The position numbers were made by a program, and so were the translations under genes. A DNA stretch of 64,000 nt from Puia sp. (GTDB lineage: Bacteria > Bacteroidota > Bacteroidia > Chitinophagales > Chitinophagaceae). Below the pieces are notes generated by a model. That model was not told the DNA's origin, did no database searches, and was given only the letters and a program-made list of their open reading frames with translations. Shown here piece after piece: positions 18,713-29,827 of the stretch (position 1 is the stretch's first letter; the number at the start of each line of letters is the position of its first letter). The stretch spans positions 186,001 through 250,000 of the forward strand of contig JARLGZ010000269.1 in assembly GCA_031292515.1 (NCBI GenBank). The letters are read 5' to 3'.

Positions 18713-19258
18713 TTACTGTAAAAATTCTCTTAGTTGCAATAATGCATTCCGGATACGGGTCTTGACCGTTCCAAGGGGGATACCCTCTATCTCAGCAATC
18801 TCTTCGTGTGTAAAGCCCTTGAAATAAGCCAATTCAACCAACACACGGTGCTCTGTCTTCAGTTTCTCAAGGACCTTTTTCAGGCCTATATTATCCACAT
18901 TCAACTGAGTCGTGTGCCTGGTTGTATCTGAATATACGTTATCAGGTAATTCTTGGTTTTTCTGACTGTTCTGGTAACTTTTGGATCTAAGTGTATCTAT
19001 GGAGGCATTCCGGGCTATATTCAGCATCCAGGTGAATAAACGCCCCTTCCGGGCATCATAACTTTCGATCTTTCTCCAGATATTGATAAAGACCTCCTGG
19101 AGGACGTCACTGGCGAGTTCCGCATCGTCGACGATTTGTTTGATAATACTGTACAATGCCCCGGAGTAATTATCATATAGGTATTTATAGGCCTGTTCGT
19201 CCCTTTTTTTCAGGGCCAGTATCAGTTCCTGCTCGTTATATGTTGTGCTAATACCCAA
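18713..19258 (-). CDS. RNA polymerase ECF sigma factor
   Basis: 'YDNYSGALYSIIKQIVDDAELASDVLQEVFINIWRKIESYDARKGRLFTWMLNIARNASIDTLRS' and region 4 'FTHEEIAEIEGIPLGTVKTRIRNALLQLR'. Confidence 0.93.
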   Translation of the reverse strand: MGISTTYNEQELILALKKRDEQAYKYLYDNYSGALYSIIKQIVDDAELASDVLQEVFINIWRKIESYDARKGRLFTWMLNIARNASIDTLRSKSYQNSQKNQELPDNVYSDTTRHTTQLNVDNIGLKKVLEKLKTEHRVLVELAYFKGFTHEEIAEIEGIPLGTVKTRIRNALLQLREFLQ

Positions 19259-19267
19259 AATTTTATC

Positions 19268-19648
19268 TTAATGTACGATGGATCCGTAAGCGGCCGCATC
19301 CATCAGGGAGGAAAGATCAGCCGGATTTTTAACGCTTATTTTGATCATCCAGCCTTCTCCGTAAGGATCTGTATTGACGAGTTCCGGCGAATCGGCCAAT
19401 TTGGGGTTTACTTCCAGGATAGTGCCTGTGACCGGGAGATAAAGATCGGATACCGTTTTCACGGCTTCAACACTGCCGAATACCGTTTCCGCCTCCAGGT
19501 CTTTGCCGGCCGTCTCGATTTCTACGTACACGATATCACCCAGTTCCTGCTGTGCAAATTCCGTAATGCCGATTACTGCTATATTATCTTTTTCCTGCCG
19601 GATCCATTCGTGGTCTTTCGTGTAACGTAAATTTTCTGGGAAATTCAT
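19268..19648 (-). CDS. gcvH: Glycine cleavage system H protein
   Basis: 'MNFPENLRYTKDHEWIRQ...VFGSVEAVKTVSDLYLPVTGTILEVNPKL' lipoyl motif. Confidence 0.95.
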   Translation of the reverse strand: MNFPENLRYTKDHEWIRQEKDNIAVIGITEFAQQELGDIVYVEIETAGKDLEAETVFGSVEAVKTVSDLYLPVTGTILEVNPKLADSPELVNTDPYGEGWMIKISVKNPADLSSLMDAAAYGSIVH

Positions 19649-19706
19649 GACAAAGAATTTTGAGTTGCACAAGATTACAAAAAAGGAGTCAAACCAAAAA
19701 CAGTTT

Positions 19707-20054
19707 CTAAAATCCCACCCTCTCAAAATATAACAGGACATGGTCCTTCAGGAAGTTCTCCTGCTCCGGCAGGCTCATGACTGGCAACGCTTTCAACTGT
19801 CTGAAATGCGGCCATCCGTCCTCGTCGACGCCCTCCACTTCATAATAGGAACTCTGGGAGAAAAGTGAACAGACAGCCACATGCATAAGGTCCTGTTTCT
19901 GCTCCTTCGAGAACTTTTTCCGGATGTCCCCGAATTCCTGTATCCCGACAAGAAAAAGGATCGCCTCCATATCCGGCTTCTTGCCGAATCTCTCCACCAG
20001 CTTTGCCTCGAGGTTCCACCACCGTGTCTGCAGATCGTCTTGCGCTTGTTGCAT
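19707..20054 (-). CDS. Conserved hypothetical protein
   Basis: Sensible soluble 115-aa ORF starting at MQQAQDDLQTRWWNLEAKL; no family recognised. Confidence 0.6.
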   Translation of the reverse strand: MQQAQDDLQTRWWNLEAKLVERFGKKPDMEAILFLVGIQEFGDIRKKFSKEQKQDLMHVAVCSLFSQSSYYEVEGVDEDGWPHFRQLKALPVMSLPEQENFLKDHVLLYFERVGF

Positions 20055-20135
20055 CCGGCAAAGATAAAGGATATTTTGTCCCTTCCCAGCCACAGCCGTC
20101 CGCGACCGCAGCCGCAAGTGACCGCCAGTCCGCCA

Positions 20136-20468
20136 TTAAGATCTTTCCGCCACTACGGCTGTTCCATAGGCCAGGACTTCCGTAACCCCGTTCATGACCT
20201 CGTTGGTATCATAGCGCATATTGATAATCGCGTTGGCGCCCCTTTCGGAAGCATGCTGCAGCATATGCTGAAAAGCCTCTTCCCGGCTGGTTTCGCAAAG
20301 CTCTACATAAATCGGGATACGCCCCCCAAAAAGGGTTTGAAAGCCGCCAGCCACATTTCCCAGCAGGCTGCGCGACCGGACGGTAATGCCCCTGACGACG
20401 CCCAGACTCTGTCGGATGCGGTAGCCCTCTAACGTGATGCTGGTCGTGACCATTGATGGATCGATCAT
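20136..20468 (-). CDS. YbjQ family (putative heavy-metal-binding) protein
   Basis: 'GYRIRQSLGVVRGITVRSRSLLGN...RGANAIINMRYDTNEVMNGVTEVLAYGTAV'. Confidence 0.88.
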   Translation of the reverse strand: MIDPSMVTTSITLEGYRIRQSLGVVRGITVRSRSLLGNVAGGFQTLFGGRIPIYVELCETSREEAFQHMLQHASERGANAIINMRYDTNEVMNGVTEVLAYGTAVVAERS

Positions 20469-20564
20469 AAAAAAGGTTTTAAGGGTGATCGTAAGTGTTG
20501 AAAAGACTGAATTGCAGGATGAATTTAAGATTTTACATCGTTACCTTTGCCAAAATAGATAAAG

Positions 20565-21833
20565 ATGTTACTAGCGGGTTTTATACGCCAGCATCCGGAA
20601 CTGGTAAAGGAGAGGCTGGCCTTCAGGAATTTTAAGGAGACCGGCCTGGTTGATGAGATCGTCCGTCTCGATGACCAACGGAAAAAATTGCAACTGGAAT
20701 CGGATACGATCCAATCGAAGATCAACGCCCATTCCAAAGAGATAGGCCAACTGATGGCGAAAGGACAGAAAGCGGAAGCCGAAGCCCAAAAACAGGAAGT
20801 GGCTTCCCTAAAGAACGCACAGCAGCCGATCGGGGAGGCTCTTTCTGACGTAGAGACGGCCTTGAACGATACCCTCATCCGGCTTCCGAACCTGCCCGCT
20901 TCCATCGTTCCTCCCGGCAAAACCCCCGACGACAACCTGACCGTGCGCGAAGGAGGACCCAAACCGACACTTCCCCCCGGCTCGGCGCCGCACTGGGACC
21001 TCGCAAAAAAGTATAACCTGATCGATTTTGAGCTGGGCAACAAGATCACCGGAAGCGGCTTCCCGGTCTATATCGGCCAGGGAGCCAGGCTGCAACGGGC
21101 CCTGATCCAATATTTCCTGGACTACAACACCGCGGCCGGCTACACTGAATACATGCCCCCCCTGATGGTCAACGAGACTTCGGCCAGGGGAACGGGCCAG
21201 TTGCCCGACAAAGAAGGACAGATGTATTATGTGAAAGAGGACAATTTTTACCTGATCCCAACGGCGGAAGTGCCCGTCACCAATATTTTCCGCGACGAGA
21301 TCCTGAAAGAACAGGACCTCCCTCTCCGGATGACGGCCTATACTCCCTGTTTCCGGCGAGAGGCCGGCAGTTACGGCAAAGATGTCCGGGGGCTCAACAG
21401 GCTTCATCAGTTCGATAAGGTGGAGATCGTGCAGCTCGTGAGCCCGGACAGAAGCTACGAAACGCTGGACGAAATGGTGACCCACGTCGAAAAGCTGCTG
21501 CTCTCCCTGGAGCTTCCCTATCGCATCCTCCGGCTCTGCGCCGGCGACATGGGCTTTACGTCGGCATTGACCTATGACTTCGAAGTATACAGCGCAGCCC
21601 AGGAGAAATGGCTGGAAGTCAGCTCCGTCAGTAATTTTGAATCCTTCCAGACCAACCGCATGAAGATCCGCTATAAGGATGCAACCGGTAAGACCCAATT
21701 GCTGCATTCTTTAAACGGGAGCTCTTTGGCCCTGCCCAGGATACTGGCCTGCCTCCTGGAGAACCACCAGACTGCAAACGGTATCCGTCTGCCAAAATCC
21801 CTGCACGCTTATTTTGGCAAGGATTCGCTGTAG
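20565..21833 (+). CDS. serS: Seryl-tRNA synthetase
   Basis: Class II motifs 'MTAYTPCFRREAGSYGKDVRGLNRLHQFDKVEIV' and 'LNGSSLALPRILACLLENHQ'. Confidence 0.97.
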   Translation: MLLAGFIRQHPELVKERLAFRNFKETGLVDEIVRLDDQRKKLQLESDTIQSKINAHSKEIGQLMAKGQKAEAEAQKQEVASLKNAQQPIGEALSDVETALNDTLIRLPNLPASIVPPGKTPDDNLTVREGGPKPTLPPGSAPHWDLAKKYNLIDFELGNKITGSGFPVYIGQGARLQRALIQYFLDYNTAAGYTEYMPPLMVNETSARGTGQLPDKEGQMYYVKEDNFYLIPTAEVPVTNIFRDEILKEQDLPLRMTAYTPCFRREAGSYGKDVRGLNRLHQFDKVEIVQLVSPDRSYETLDEMVTHVEKLLLSLELPYRILRLCAGDMGFTSALTYDFEVYSAAQEKWLEVSSVSNFESFQTNRMKIRYKDATGKTQLLHSLNGSSLALPRILACLLENHQTANGIRLPKSLHAYFGKDSL

Positions 21834-22199
21834 AATACTGCAGCTAGGCTGAACCGTTATAAACCCGACTGTTTTATATAGGCTATGGATCGGGTTGCCC
21901 GCTATCTCCCCGCGCATACCGCAGGGTCATTAAAATCCCGTTAATTCCTGCGCCGGAAATCCCGGCGTTGACGATGGATTTCTTCTCATTCTACCGGTCA
22001 CGTTTGTAAAGAGCCGTTCATGGACTTCCCGCGGGTTGAAACCGTTCGGGCGTGCTGTCTAACGCTGCACAACACCCTCAATTTCCATTATCTTTAACAT
22101 AAACCTTTGTGAAAGATTGCGGATGCCATTGTCCCCATATCGGCTTCCTTCACATTTACAGTATTGTTTCAAAACTTTATTGATTTCAAAACTTTTTTT

Positions 22200-22850
22200 A
22201 TGAAAAAACATTTTTATCTGCTCTCCGCATGTGTTGCCGTTTGTATGATCTCACAGGCACAGATCAATCCGGGCGCTATCCTGATCGGGGGAAGCGTTTC
22301 GTTTAACGACGAATCGACAAACCAGGCGAATGGTCTCGCGACAAAGTCTACCGCTTTTTCCATCAATCCTTATTTCGGGAAAGCGATACGACAAAACCTG
22401 ATCGTCGGATTCGACCTTTTATACGATCATAGCCATTCCGGCAACAATGTTCCGGATCTGACCGGCAACGACTACGGGCTCGGTGTATTTGTCCGGAAAT
22501 ACAAATACCTGGGAAACCGCTTCTATCTGTTCGGGCAAACCCGCCTCGGAGGGACTTATGGCAAAACCAGTTCAAAGTCCGCGGATAACCTTGGTAACAT
22601 CGACGAAGCCGATACCAAGAGCTACTCCGTTTCCCTCGGCTTTATGCCGGGAATATCTTACGCAATCAGCAGAAAATGGCAGGTCGAAGCCACCCTCCCC
22701 AACCTCGCCTATATTGAATATACTCACGGGAAAACGACAAACTCGCCGTCATCCGCCGGAACCGACTATACCCAGCACGCCTTCACGGCGGGCAGCATCC
22801 TCAACAATTATCCGCTCACGCTTGGGATCAGCTTCCTGCTGAACAGGTGA
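22200..22850 (+). CDS. Outer membrane beta-barrel protein
   Basis: Signal peptide 'MKKHFYLLSACVAVCMISQAQ' and amphipathic beta-strand pattern ending 'YPLTLGISFLLNR'. Confidence 0.75.
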   Translation: MKKHFYLLSACVAVCMISQAQINPGAILIGGSVSFNDESTNQANGLATKSTAFSINPYFGKAIRQNLIVGFDLLYDHSHSGNNVPDLTGNDYGLGVFVRKYKYLGNRFYLFGQTRLGGTYGKTSSKSADNLGNIDEADTKSYSVSLGFMPGISYAISRKWQVEATLPNLAYIEYTHGKTTNSPSSAGTDYTQHAFTAGSILNNYPLTLGISFLLNR

Positions 22851-22928
22851 CCCTTCGGTTCTTTACAACCTCGCTTCCCTAAGCTGCAATCATAACGGGG
22901 AAGAACTTATATGCAAAGACGAAAAAAG

Positions 22929-22970
22929 AAAAGAGGGTGTTCCCAAACTGGTTTGAGATCACCCTCTTTT
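22929..22970. terminator. Rho-independent, bidirectional-looking terminator
   Basis: AAAAGAGGGTG ... CACCCTCTTTT perfect 11-bp stem. Confidence 0.75.
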
Positions 22971-23089
22971 ATATTGATAACATCATAACGAATGCCATTT
23001 TATTTCCATCCTGCGATCAGGCATCTACCCCGATCGGGAATCCGTGATGGCCGGCCCTCAAAGAGGGCTTCCACTCATGGCATCATGCT

Positions 23090-23293
23090 CTACCAGCCTT
23101 GCTTGGCGATTCCGGCTTTGATGGCAGCCAGCGCTTTTTCTTCACCGAGCAGCGTGGTAAGCTTATTCCCCTTGCCATCGTTCCCTTGTGCCATATAAGC
23201 ACCCTTGGCGGTCTTGGTGATCACTGCATCCTTGATAGGAACATTTTTCTCTTTCGTCTTGACATTGTAGGCAGTGAGTGTGACAGTTGACAT
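23090..23293 (-). CDS. Small conserved hypothetical protein (67 aa)
   Basis: Coherent small ORF 'MSTVTLTAYNVKTKEKNVPIKDAVITKTAKGAYMAQGNDGKGNKLTTLLGEEKALAAIKAGIAKQGW'; TAACTTTG promoter element upstream at 23358-23365 (minus strand). Confidence 0.7.
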   Translation of the reverse strand: MSTVTLTAYNVKTKEKNVPIKDAVITKTAKGAYMAQGNDGKGNKLTTLLGEEKALAAIKAGIAKQGW

Positions 23294-23409
23294 AATTATT
23301 TGATTTAATGCCTGCCTTTGGCAGGACAGGTTAGTAGAATCTTTGCTCTCTTCAAAGCAAAGTTATATTGTAATATTACAGATTTTTGCCTTATCCGGCT
23401 TTAATTTTT

Positions 23410-25425
<2,016 letters not shown>

Positions 25426-25746
25426 TTAATAAGGCTGGCAAATGTACGTAAAATCAGGCGTCCGGCAGCTTTTAATCCCCTTTTTAACAGCTATTTTATA
25501 CCCCTTTTATACCCGTTTTTCCGCCATTTTCCAACCTTGCCGGACGGGGGGCGGCAAATCGTTTTTTGGGGTCGGAAGACCCCTGCTCTTCCTTTTTTTT
25601 GACCGGGGAATCGTCCTCCCGTATCGCATGCCGTATCCCCTTGCATCGCATCCATATCGTCACGGAATTGTCATAAAAAGGATATCGGGGCCGTGGGAGG
25701 TCCGCAGGGTTGTTAATTGTCGTTTGATCCGTAAATTTGCCGTTCT

Positions 25747-26688
25747 ATGCACCAGCCTCCTGATATACTGACCCTGGCTTACAAGCAGCCCATCATGGTA
25801 AACGAGCTGGCACTCCTTTATGAAAAAGAGCGCCAGATTCCTGGCTCTGTGCAGGTAGCGATCAAAAGATACGAGAAACATCCGGCCTGGAACCTGGAGG
25901 ATACGGGTATGATGATTTATCACTACAAAAAGACCGCACCCGCCGAAAACTACCTGGAATTGCGTTTTTGTATAGCAGGCAATCTCTACTGCCGGAAGAA
26001 AGAAACCGAATGCGACTCTTGTAAGCTAAATGCCTCTTCGCGTTGCGAAGAACGTGTGGAAAGCATTGATATTCTTAGTTTTATGTTTTCCGCTGTACAT
26101 TTATCCCAATTCGTCAAATCCCAACGGATGGACGATACCATCCATGAAGACATTCTCAACTTCAAACATGCCTCTTCATTTTCCAAGATACTGTCATTAT
26201 GCGGCAGGACCCGGCTGGTGCTGGAAACCCTCCTGAATCACGCCTATACCGGCAGCCTGGAGAATATCTACACAAACGCCCAGAGCCAGATGCTCCTCTT
26301 GTATAGCCTGGAATGCATGCTGGGGGAAAAAGAAGTAGAAGGATTCCAGTGTAAATTCCTTGCCAACGAGGCTGACCGGGATAAGATCGTAAAGGCCCGG
26401 GAGGTATTGCTGCAGCATATCGGAGAGCCATTGACCATTAAGGAGTTGAGCCGCAAAGTGGCTATCAACGAATGTTACCTGAAGAAAGGATTTAAGGAGA
26501 TGTTCGGAACGACGATCTTCGATTTTTACCATAGCCAGCGTATGGAGCATGCCCGATACCTCCTGTACGAAAAAGGCCTGAGCGTGACCGAAGTCTCGAT
26601 CATGCTGGGTTATTCTTCCATTTCCCATTTTTCCACTGCTTTCAAAAAACACACGGGGATCAAGCCCTGTGCATTGCTGCTGCACTGA
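25747..26688 (+). CDS. AraC-family transcriptional regulator with N-terminal Cys cluster
   Basis: C-terminal HTH 'EPLTIKELSRKVAINECYLKKGFKEMFGTTIFDFYHSQRMEHARYLL...VSIMLGYSSISHFSTAFKKHTGIKP'; 'CRKKETECDSCKLNASSRC'. Confidence 0.9.
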   Translation: MHQPPDILTLAYKQPIMVNELALLYEKERQIPGSVQVAIKRYEKHPAWNLEDTGMMIYHYKKTAPAENYLELRFCIAGNLYCRKKETECDSCKLNASSRCEERVESIDILSFMFSAVHLSQFVKSQRMDDTIHEDILNFKHASSFSKILSLCGRTRLVLETLLNHAYTGSLENIYTNAQSQMLLLYSLECMLGEKEVEGFQCKFLANEADRDKIVKAREVLLQHIGEPLTIKELSRKVAINECYLKKGFKEMFGTTIFDFYHSQRMEHARYLLYEKGLSVTEVSIMLGYSSISHFSTAFKKHTGIKPCALLLH

Positions 26689-26722
26689 TACCTCTTTAGC
26701 GTGTTATCCACGATCGGCCCGG

Positions 26723-27259
26723 TCAGGGCGAAGTATTACTGATATGCATGAATGCCACATTATTCTCGTGATGACAGCTATTGCAGTTGCTGGTCAGGGC
26801 TTCCAGGTTTGTCTTTAAAGCCCGCAGGTCTTTTTGCTGAGCGGACGCGGCCAGGCTTTCCAGCGGTGCCTGCAGGTATTTTTGATAGAAAACCGGAAAG
26901 GGCTCTTGCAGTTTTTCGTTGGTAATCCGAAGCAATTGTATTTTTTCGGCCGTCTCTTTCAGTTCGTCAATTTCATAAGCCGACCTTTCAAAATCTTTTG
27001 CGGACACAGCTTCGGCAAGACGGTCGTGATGATATTTCAACTGCACCATAAATTCCCCCAGACCCGGTGTGAGCGCCCGCACGAGTGCGGTCAGGGAATC
27101 GACGCGTACCTGCCAATACCCGCCCGGATCGTCTTTTCCTCCATCGCCGCCGGTTACACCGCGCCGTTGCTCCGGACGGTCTCCCCCCGTATCCTGCCGG
27201 CAGCCGATGCCGGTCACCAGCCAGGAAAAAAGAAAAAACAGGACAAAAAGACTCTTCAT
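26723..27259 (-). CDS. Putative lipoprotein with a single CxxCH heme-binding motif
   Basis: Lipobox-like 'SWLVTGIGCRQD'; C-terminal 'LTSNCNSCHHENNVAFMHI'. Confidence 0.65.
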   Translation of the reverse strand: MKSLFVLFFLFSWLVTGIGCRQDTGGDRPEQRRGVTGGDGGKDDPGGYWQVRVDSLTALVRALTPGLGEFMVQLKYHHDRLAEAVSAKDFERSAYEIDELKETAEKIQLLRITNEKLQEPFPVFYQKYLQAPLESLAASAQQKDLRALKTNLEALTSNCNSCHHENNVAFMHISNTSP

Positions 27260-27268
27260 ATCCTAAAT

Positions 27269-28555
27269 CTACAAAATTTCCGCCAGGCTTTCTTCCGCGG
27301 CCCGGATCGTCTGATCGAGGTCCTCCCGGCTAAGCGCGTTGTTCAGGAACCAGCTCTCAAAAGCCGAAGGAGGCAGGTAGACTCCCCTTTTTAAAAGGGC
27401 ATGGAAAAACTTTGCAAACAATTCATTACGGGCCTTCGAGGCGGACGCGAAATCGGTCACCGGGAGATGGCTGAAATGTACGCTGAGCATCGATCCCAAC
27501 TGGTTGATGCGATAGGGTTGTCCCGAGGCATGGAAGACCCTGTCCAGGCCGTCCCGGAGATAGAGGGTCTTCTCTTCCAACTCAGTATAGAGGGATGGAT
27601 TTTTTTTCAAAACGTTCAGCACGGTATACCCTGCGATCATCGCGATAGGGTTGCCGCTCAGGGTGCCGGCCTGGTAGACATTTCCGAGTGGCGCGATATG
27701 TTCCATGATCTCTCTTTTGCCGCCAAAAGCCCCGACGGGCATGCCGCCGCCGATCACCTTTCCGTAGGTCACCAGGTCGGCCCGTATACCCAGCCTTTCC
27801 TGGGCGCCCCCGGGAGCAAGCCGGAAGCCCGTCATTACCTCATCAAAAATGAGCAGTATTCCCTCAGAATCGCAGAGAGACCGTAGTCCCTCCAGGAAGC
27901 CTTCCGCGGGCAGGATACAACCCATGTTCCCCGCCACCGGCTCGACGATGAGACAGGCGATCTCGCCTTTATGCGCTGCCGCCGTTTTCTTCACCGCTTC
28001 CAGGTCGTTATAAGGAACCGTAAGCGTATCCTGTGTCACACCCGGCGTTACGCCGGGGACCGTCTGAATATTGAAAGTAGCCACCCCGCTGCCTGCTTTT
28101 ACCAGGAACGGGTCGGCATGACCATGATAATGACCCTCGAATTTCAGGATCTTATTGCGCCCCGTATAGCCCCTGGCCAGCCGGATGGCGCTCATACAGG
28201 CTTCCGTACCGCTGCTTACCATCCTGACCAGGTCTACACCCGGCGCCATGCTGACGATGAGTTCCGCCATTTCGATTTCCAGCTCGGTCGGCGCTCCATA
28301 GGAGGTAGAATAAGAGGCATATTCCTGGATGGCTTTTACGACAGGCTCATAAGCATGACCCAGGATCATCGGACCCCATGACGCGATATAGTCGATATAA
28401 CGGTTTCCGTCCACATCGTACAAATAAGCGCCCCTGGCTTTCTTCATAAAGACCGGCGTCCCCCCGACGCTCTTGAAGGCGCGTACCGGCGAATTCACGC
28501 CGCCCGGGATGCTTTTCTGAGCTCTTGCAAACAGTTCCTGGCTTTTTTCGAACAT
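27269..28555 (-). CDS. hemL: Glutamate-1-semialdehyde 2,1-aminomutase
   Basis: '[43 protein letters not shown]', '[20 protein letters not shown]', '[18 protein letters not shown]'. Confidence 0.97.
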   Translation of the reverse strand: MFEKSQELFARAQKSIPGGVNSPVRAFKSVGGTPVFMKKARGAYLYDVDGNRYIDYIASWGPMILGHAYEPVVKAIQEYASYSTSYGAPTELEIEMAELIVSMAPGVDLVRMVSSGTEACMSAIRLARGYTGRNKILKFEGHYHGHADPFLVKAGSGVATFNIQTVPGVTPGVTQDTLTVPYNDLEAVKKTAAAHKGEIACLIVEPVAGNMGCILPAEGFLEGLRSLCDSEGILLIFDEVMTGFRLAPGGAQERLGIRADLVTYGKVIGGGMPVGAFGGKREIMEHIAPLGNVYQAGTLSGNPIAMIAGYTVLNVLKKNPSLYTELEEKTLYLRDGLDRVFHASGQPYRINQLGSMLSVHFSHLPVTDFASASKARNELFAKFFHALLKRGVYLPPSAFESWFLNNALSREDLDQTIRAAEESLAEIL

Positions 28556-28593
28556 AGCTTATCTTTTTTACATGATAATTTGTGAATGTCATT

Positions 28594-28670
28594 GTGAGTG
28601 GTGAGTAGACATATTTAAGTCTGGATCGTTTATAAAGCTACTGACCACTCACCACTGACCACTCACTATA
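28594..28670. repeat. Dispersed stop-abutting repeat, copy A (hemB-hemL gap)
   Basis: GTGAGTGGTGAGTAG (28594-28608) opposed to CTACTGACCACTCACCACTGACCACTCACTATA (28638-28670); overlaps hemB stop codon. Confidence 0.8.
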
Positions 28671-29637
28671 ACATCTTCGCCGCGTCCTTCGCAAAATACG
28701 TGGCAATCAGGTCGGCACCTGCCCGTTTCATTGAAACCAGGGTTTCCAGGATCGCCTTGTCTTCGTCGAGCCAGCCCATTTTTGCAGCGGCCTTTATCAT
28801 GGCATATTCTCCGCTGATATTGTAGGCACTAACGGGAACGTCTACTGCATCTTTTACTTCCCGGATGATGTCCAGGTATGCCAGGGCCGGTTTGACCATC
28901 ACGATATCGGCCCCTTCTTCGACGTCCGACAAAGCTTCCTTGATGGCCTCGATCCGGTTCGAATAATCCATCTGGTAGGTTTTTTTATCGCCGAATCCCG
29001 GCGCCGAATCCAGGGCGTCTCGAAACGGCCCGTAGAAGCAGGAGGCATATTTGGCGCTATAGGCCATAATGCCCGTGCGGGTATGGTTATTTTGCTCCAG
29101 TGCCTCCCGGATAGCGCCGATACGACCATCCATCATATCGCTGGGCGCCACAAAATCCGCGCCGGCGGCGGCATGGCTCAGGCTCATCTTTACGAGCGCT
29201 TCCACCGTCGGATCATTTACAATCTCCCCATTCTCTACGATGCCGTCGTGACCATAGGAAGAATAGGGATCGAGCGCCACATCTGTCATCAGGACGATGC
29301 CCGGTATCGCCGCTTTGATCGCTTTGATGCTTCGTTGCATCAGCCCGTCCGGATTCCAGGATTCCTTACCCGTATTGTCCTTCAATTCATCCTTGCTTTT
29401 GACAAACAGCAACACGCTTTTAATGCCCAGCGACCACAATTCCTGCACCTCGGCAACCGTCAGATCGAGGCTCCTCCTGAAATATCCCGGCATCGAAGAG
29501 ATCTCCTGCTGCACCTGCTCTCCTTCGTCTATAAACAGGGGGACAATAAAATCCGCCGGCTTCAACTGCGTTTCCGCTACCATCGCCCGGATGGCGGGAG
29601 ATTGCCGCAACACCCGGTTTCTTCTTTGTAAATACAT
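28666..29637 (-). CDS. hemB: Porphobilinogen synthase (delta-aminolevulinic acid dehydratase)
   Basis: 'RRNRVLRQSPAIRAMVAETQLKPADFIVPLFIDEG', 'DFVAPSDMMDGRIGAIREAL', 'MVKPALAYLDIIREVKDAVDVPVSAYNISGEYAM'. Confidence 0.97.
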   Translation of the reverse strand: MYLQRRNRVLRQSPAIRAMVAETQLKPADFIVPLFIDEGEQVQQEISSMPGYFRRSLDLTVAEVQELWSLGIKSVLLFVKSKDELKDNTGKESWNPDGLMQRSIKAIKAAIPGIVLMTDVALDPYSSYGHDGIVENGEIVNDPTVEALVKMSLSHAAAGADFVAPSDMMDGRIGAIREALEQNNHTRTGIMAYSAKYASCFYGPFRDALDSAPGFGDKKTYQMDYSNRIEAIKEALSDVEEGADIVMVKPALAYLDIIREVKDAVDVPVSAYNISGEYAMIKAAAKMGWLDEDKAILETLVSMKRAGADLIATYFAKDAAKML

Positions 29638-29717
29638 ATCTATATTTTTTAATAGTCCGTCAAAATCTCCAACCTCTAATCTCTATTCTCCAACCCTCAT
29701 CAGCACTCGCCGCTTAT

Positions 29718-29827
29718 TACCGACCACTCACGACCGCCTGCTCACGATCTCTCCCGCACTCAATACTCGCCATCTCTATGTCTTCATCACTACTCACTAC
29801 TGACCACTCACTACTGACTACTCACTA
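29718..29827. repeat. Dispersed stop-abutting repeat, copy B (hemF-hemB gap)
   Basis: Iterated CACTCACTACTGACTACTCACTA units running into the last codons and stop of hemF. Confidence 0.75.

Noticed and set aside
20808-21707. 299-aa minus-strand ORF inside serS
   Set aside because: Antisense shadow of serS; no domain signature.
21862-21967. Two short inverted repeats (AACCCGA/TCGGGTT; CGCCGG/CCGGCG) downstream of serS
   Set aside because: Short arms and no T-tract; plausible weak terminators but not distinguishable from chance.
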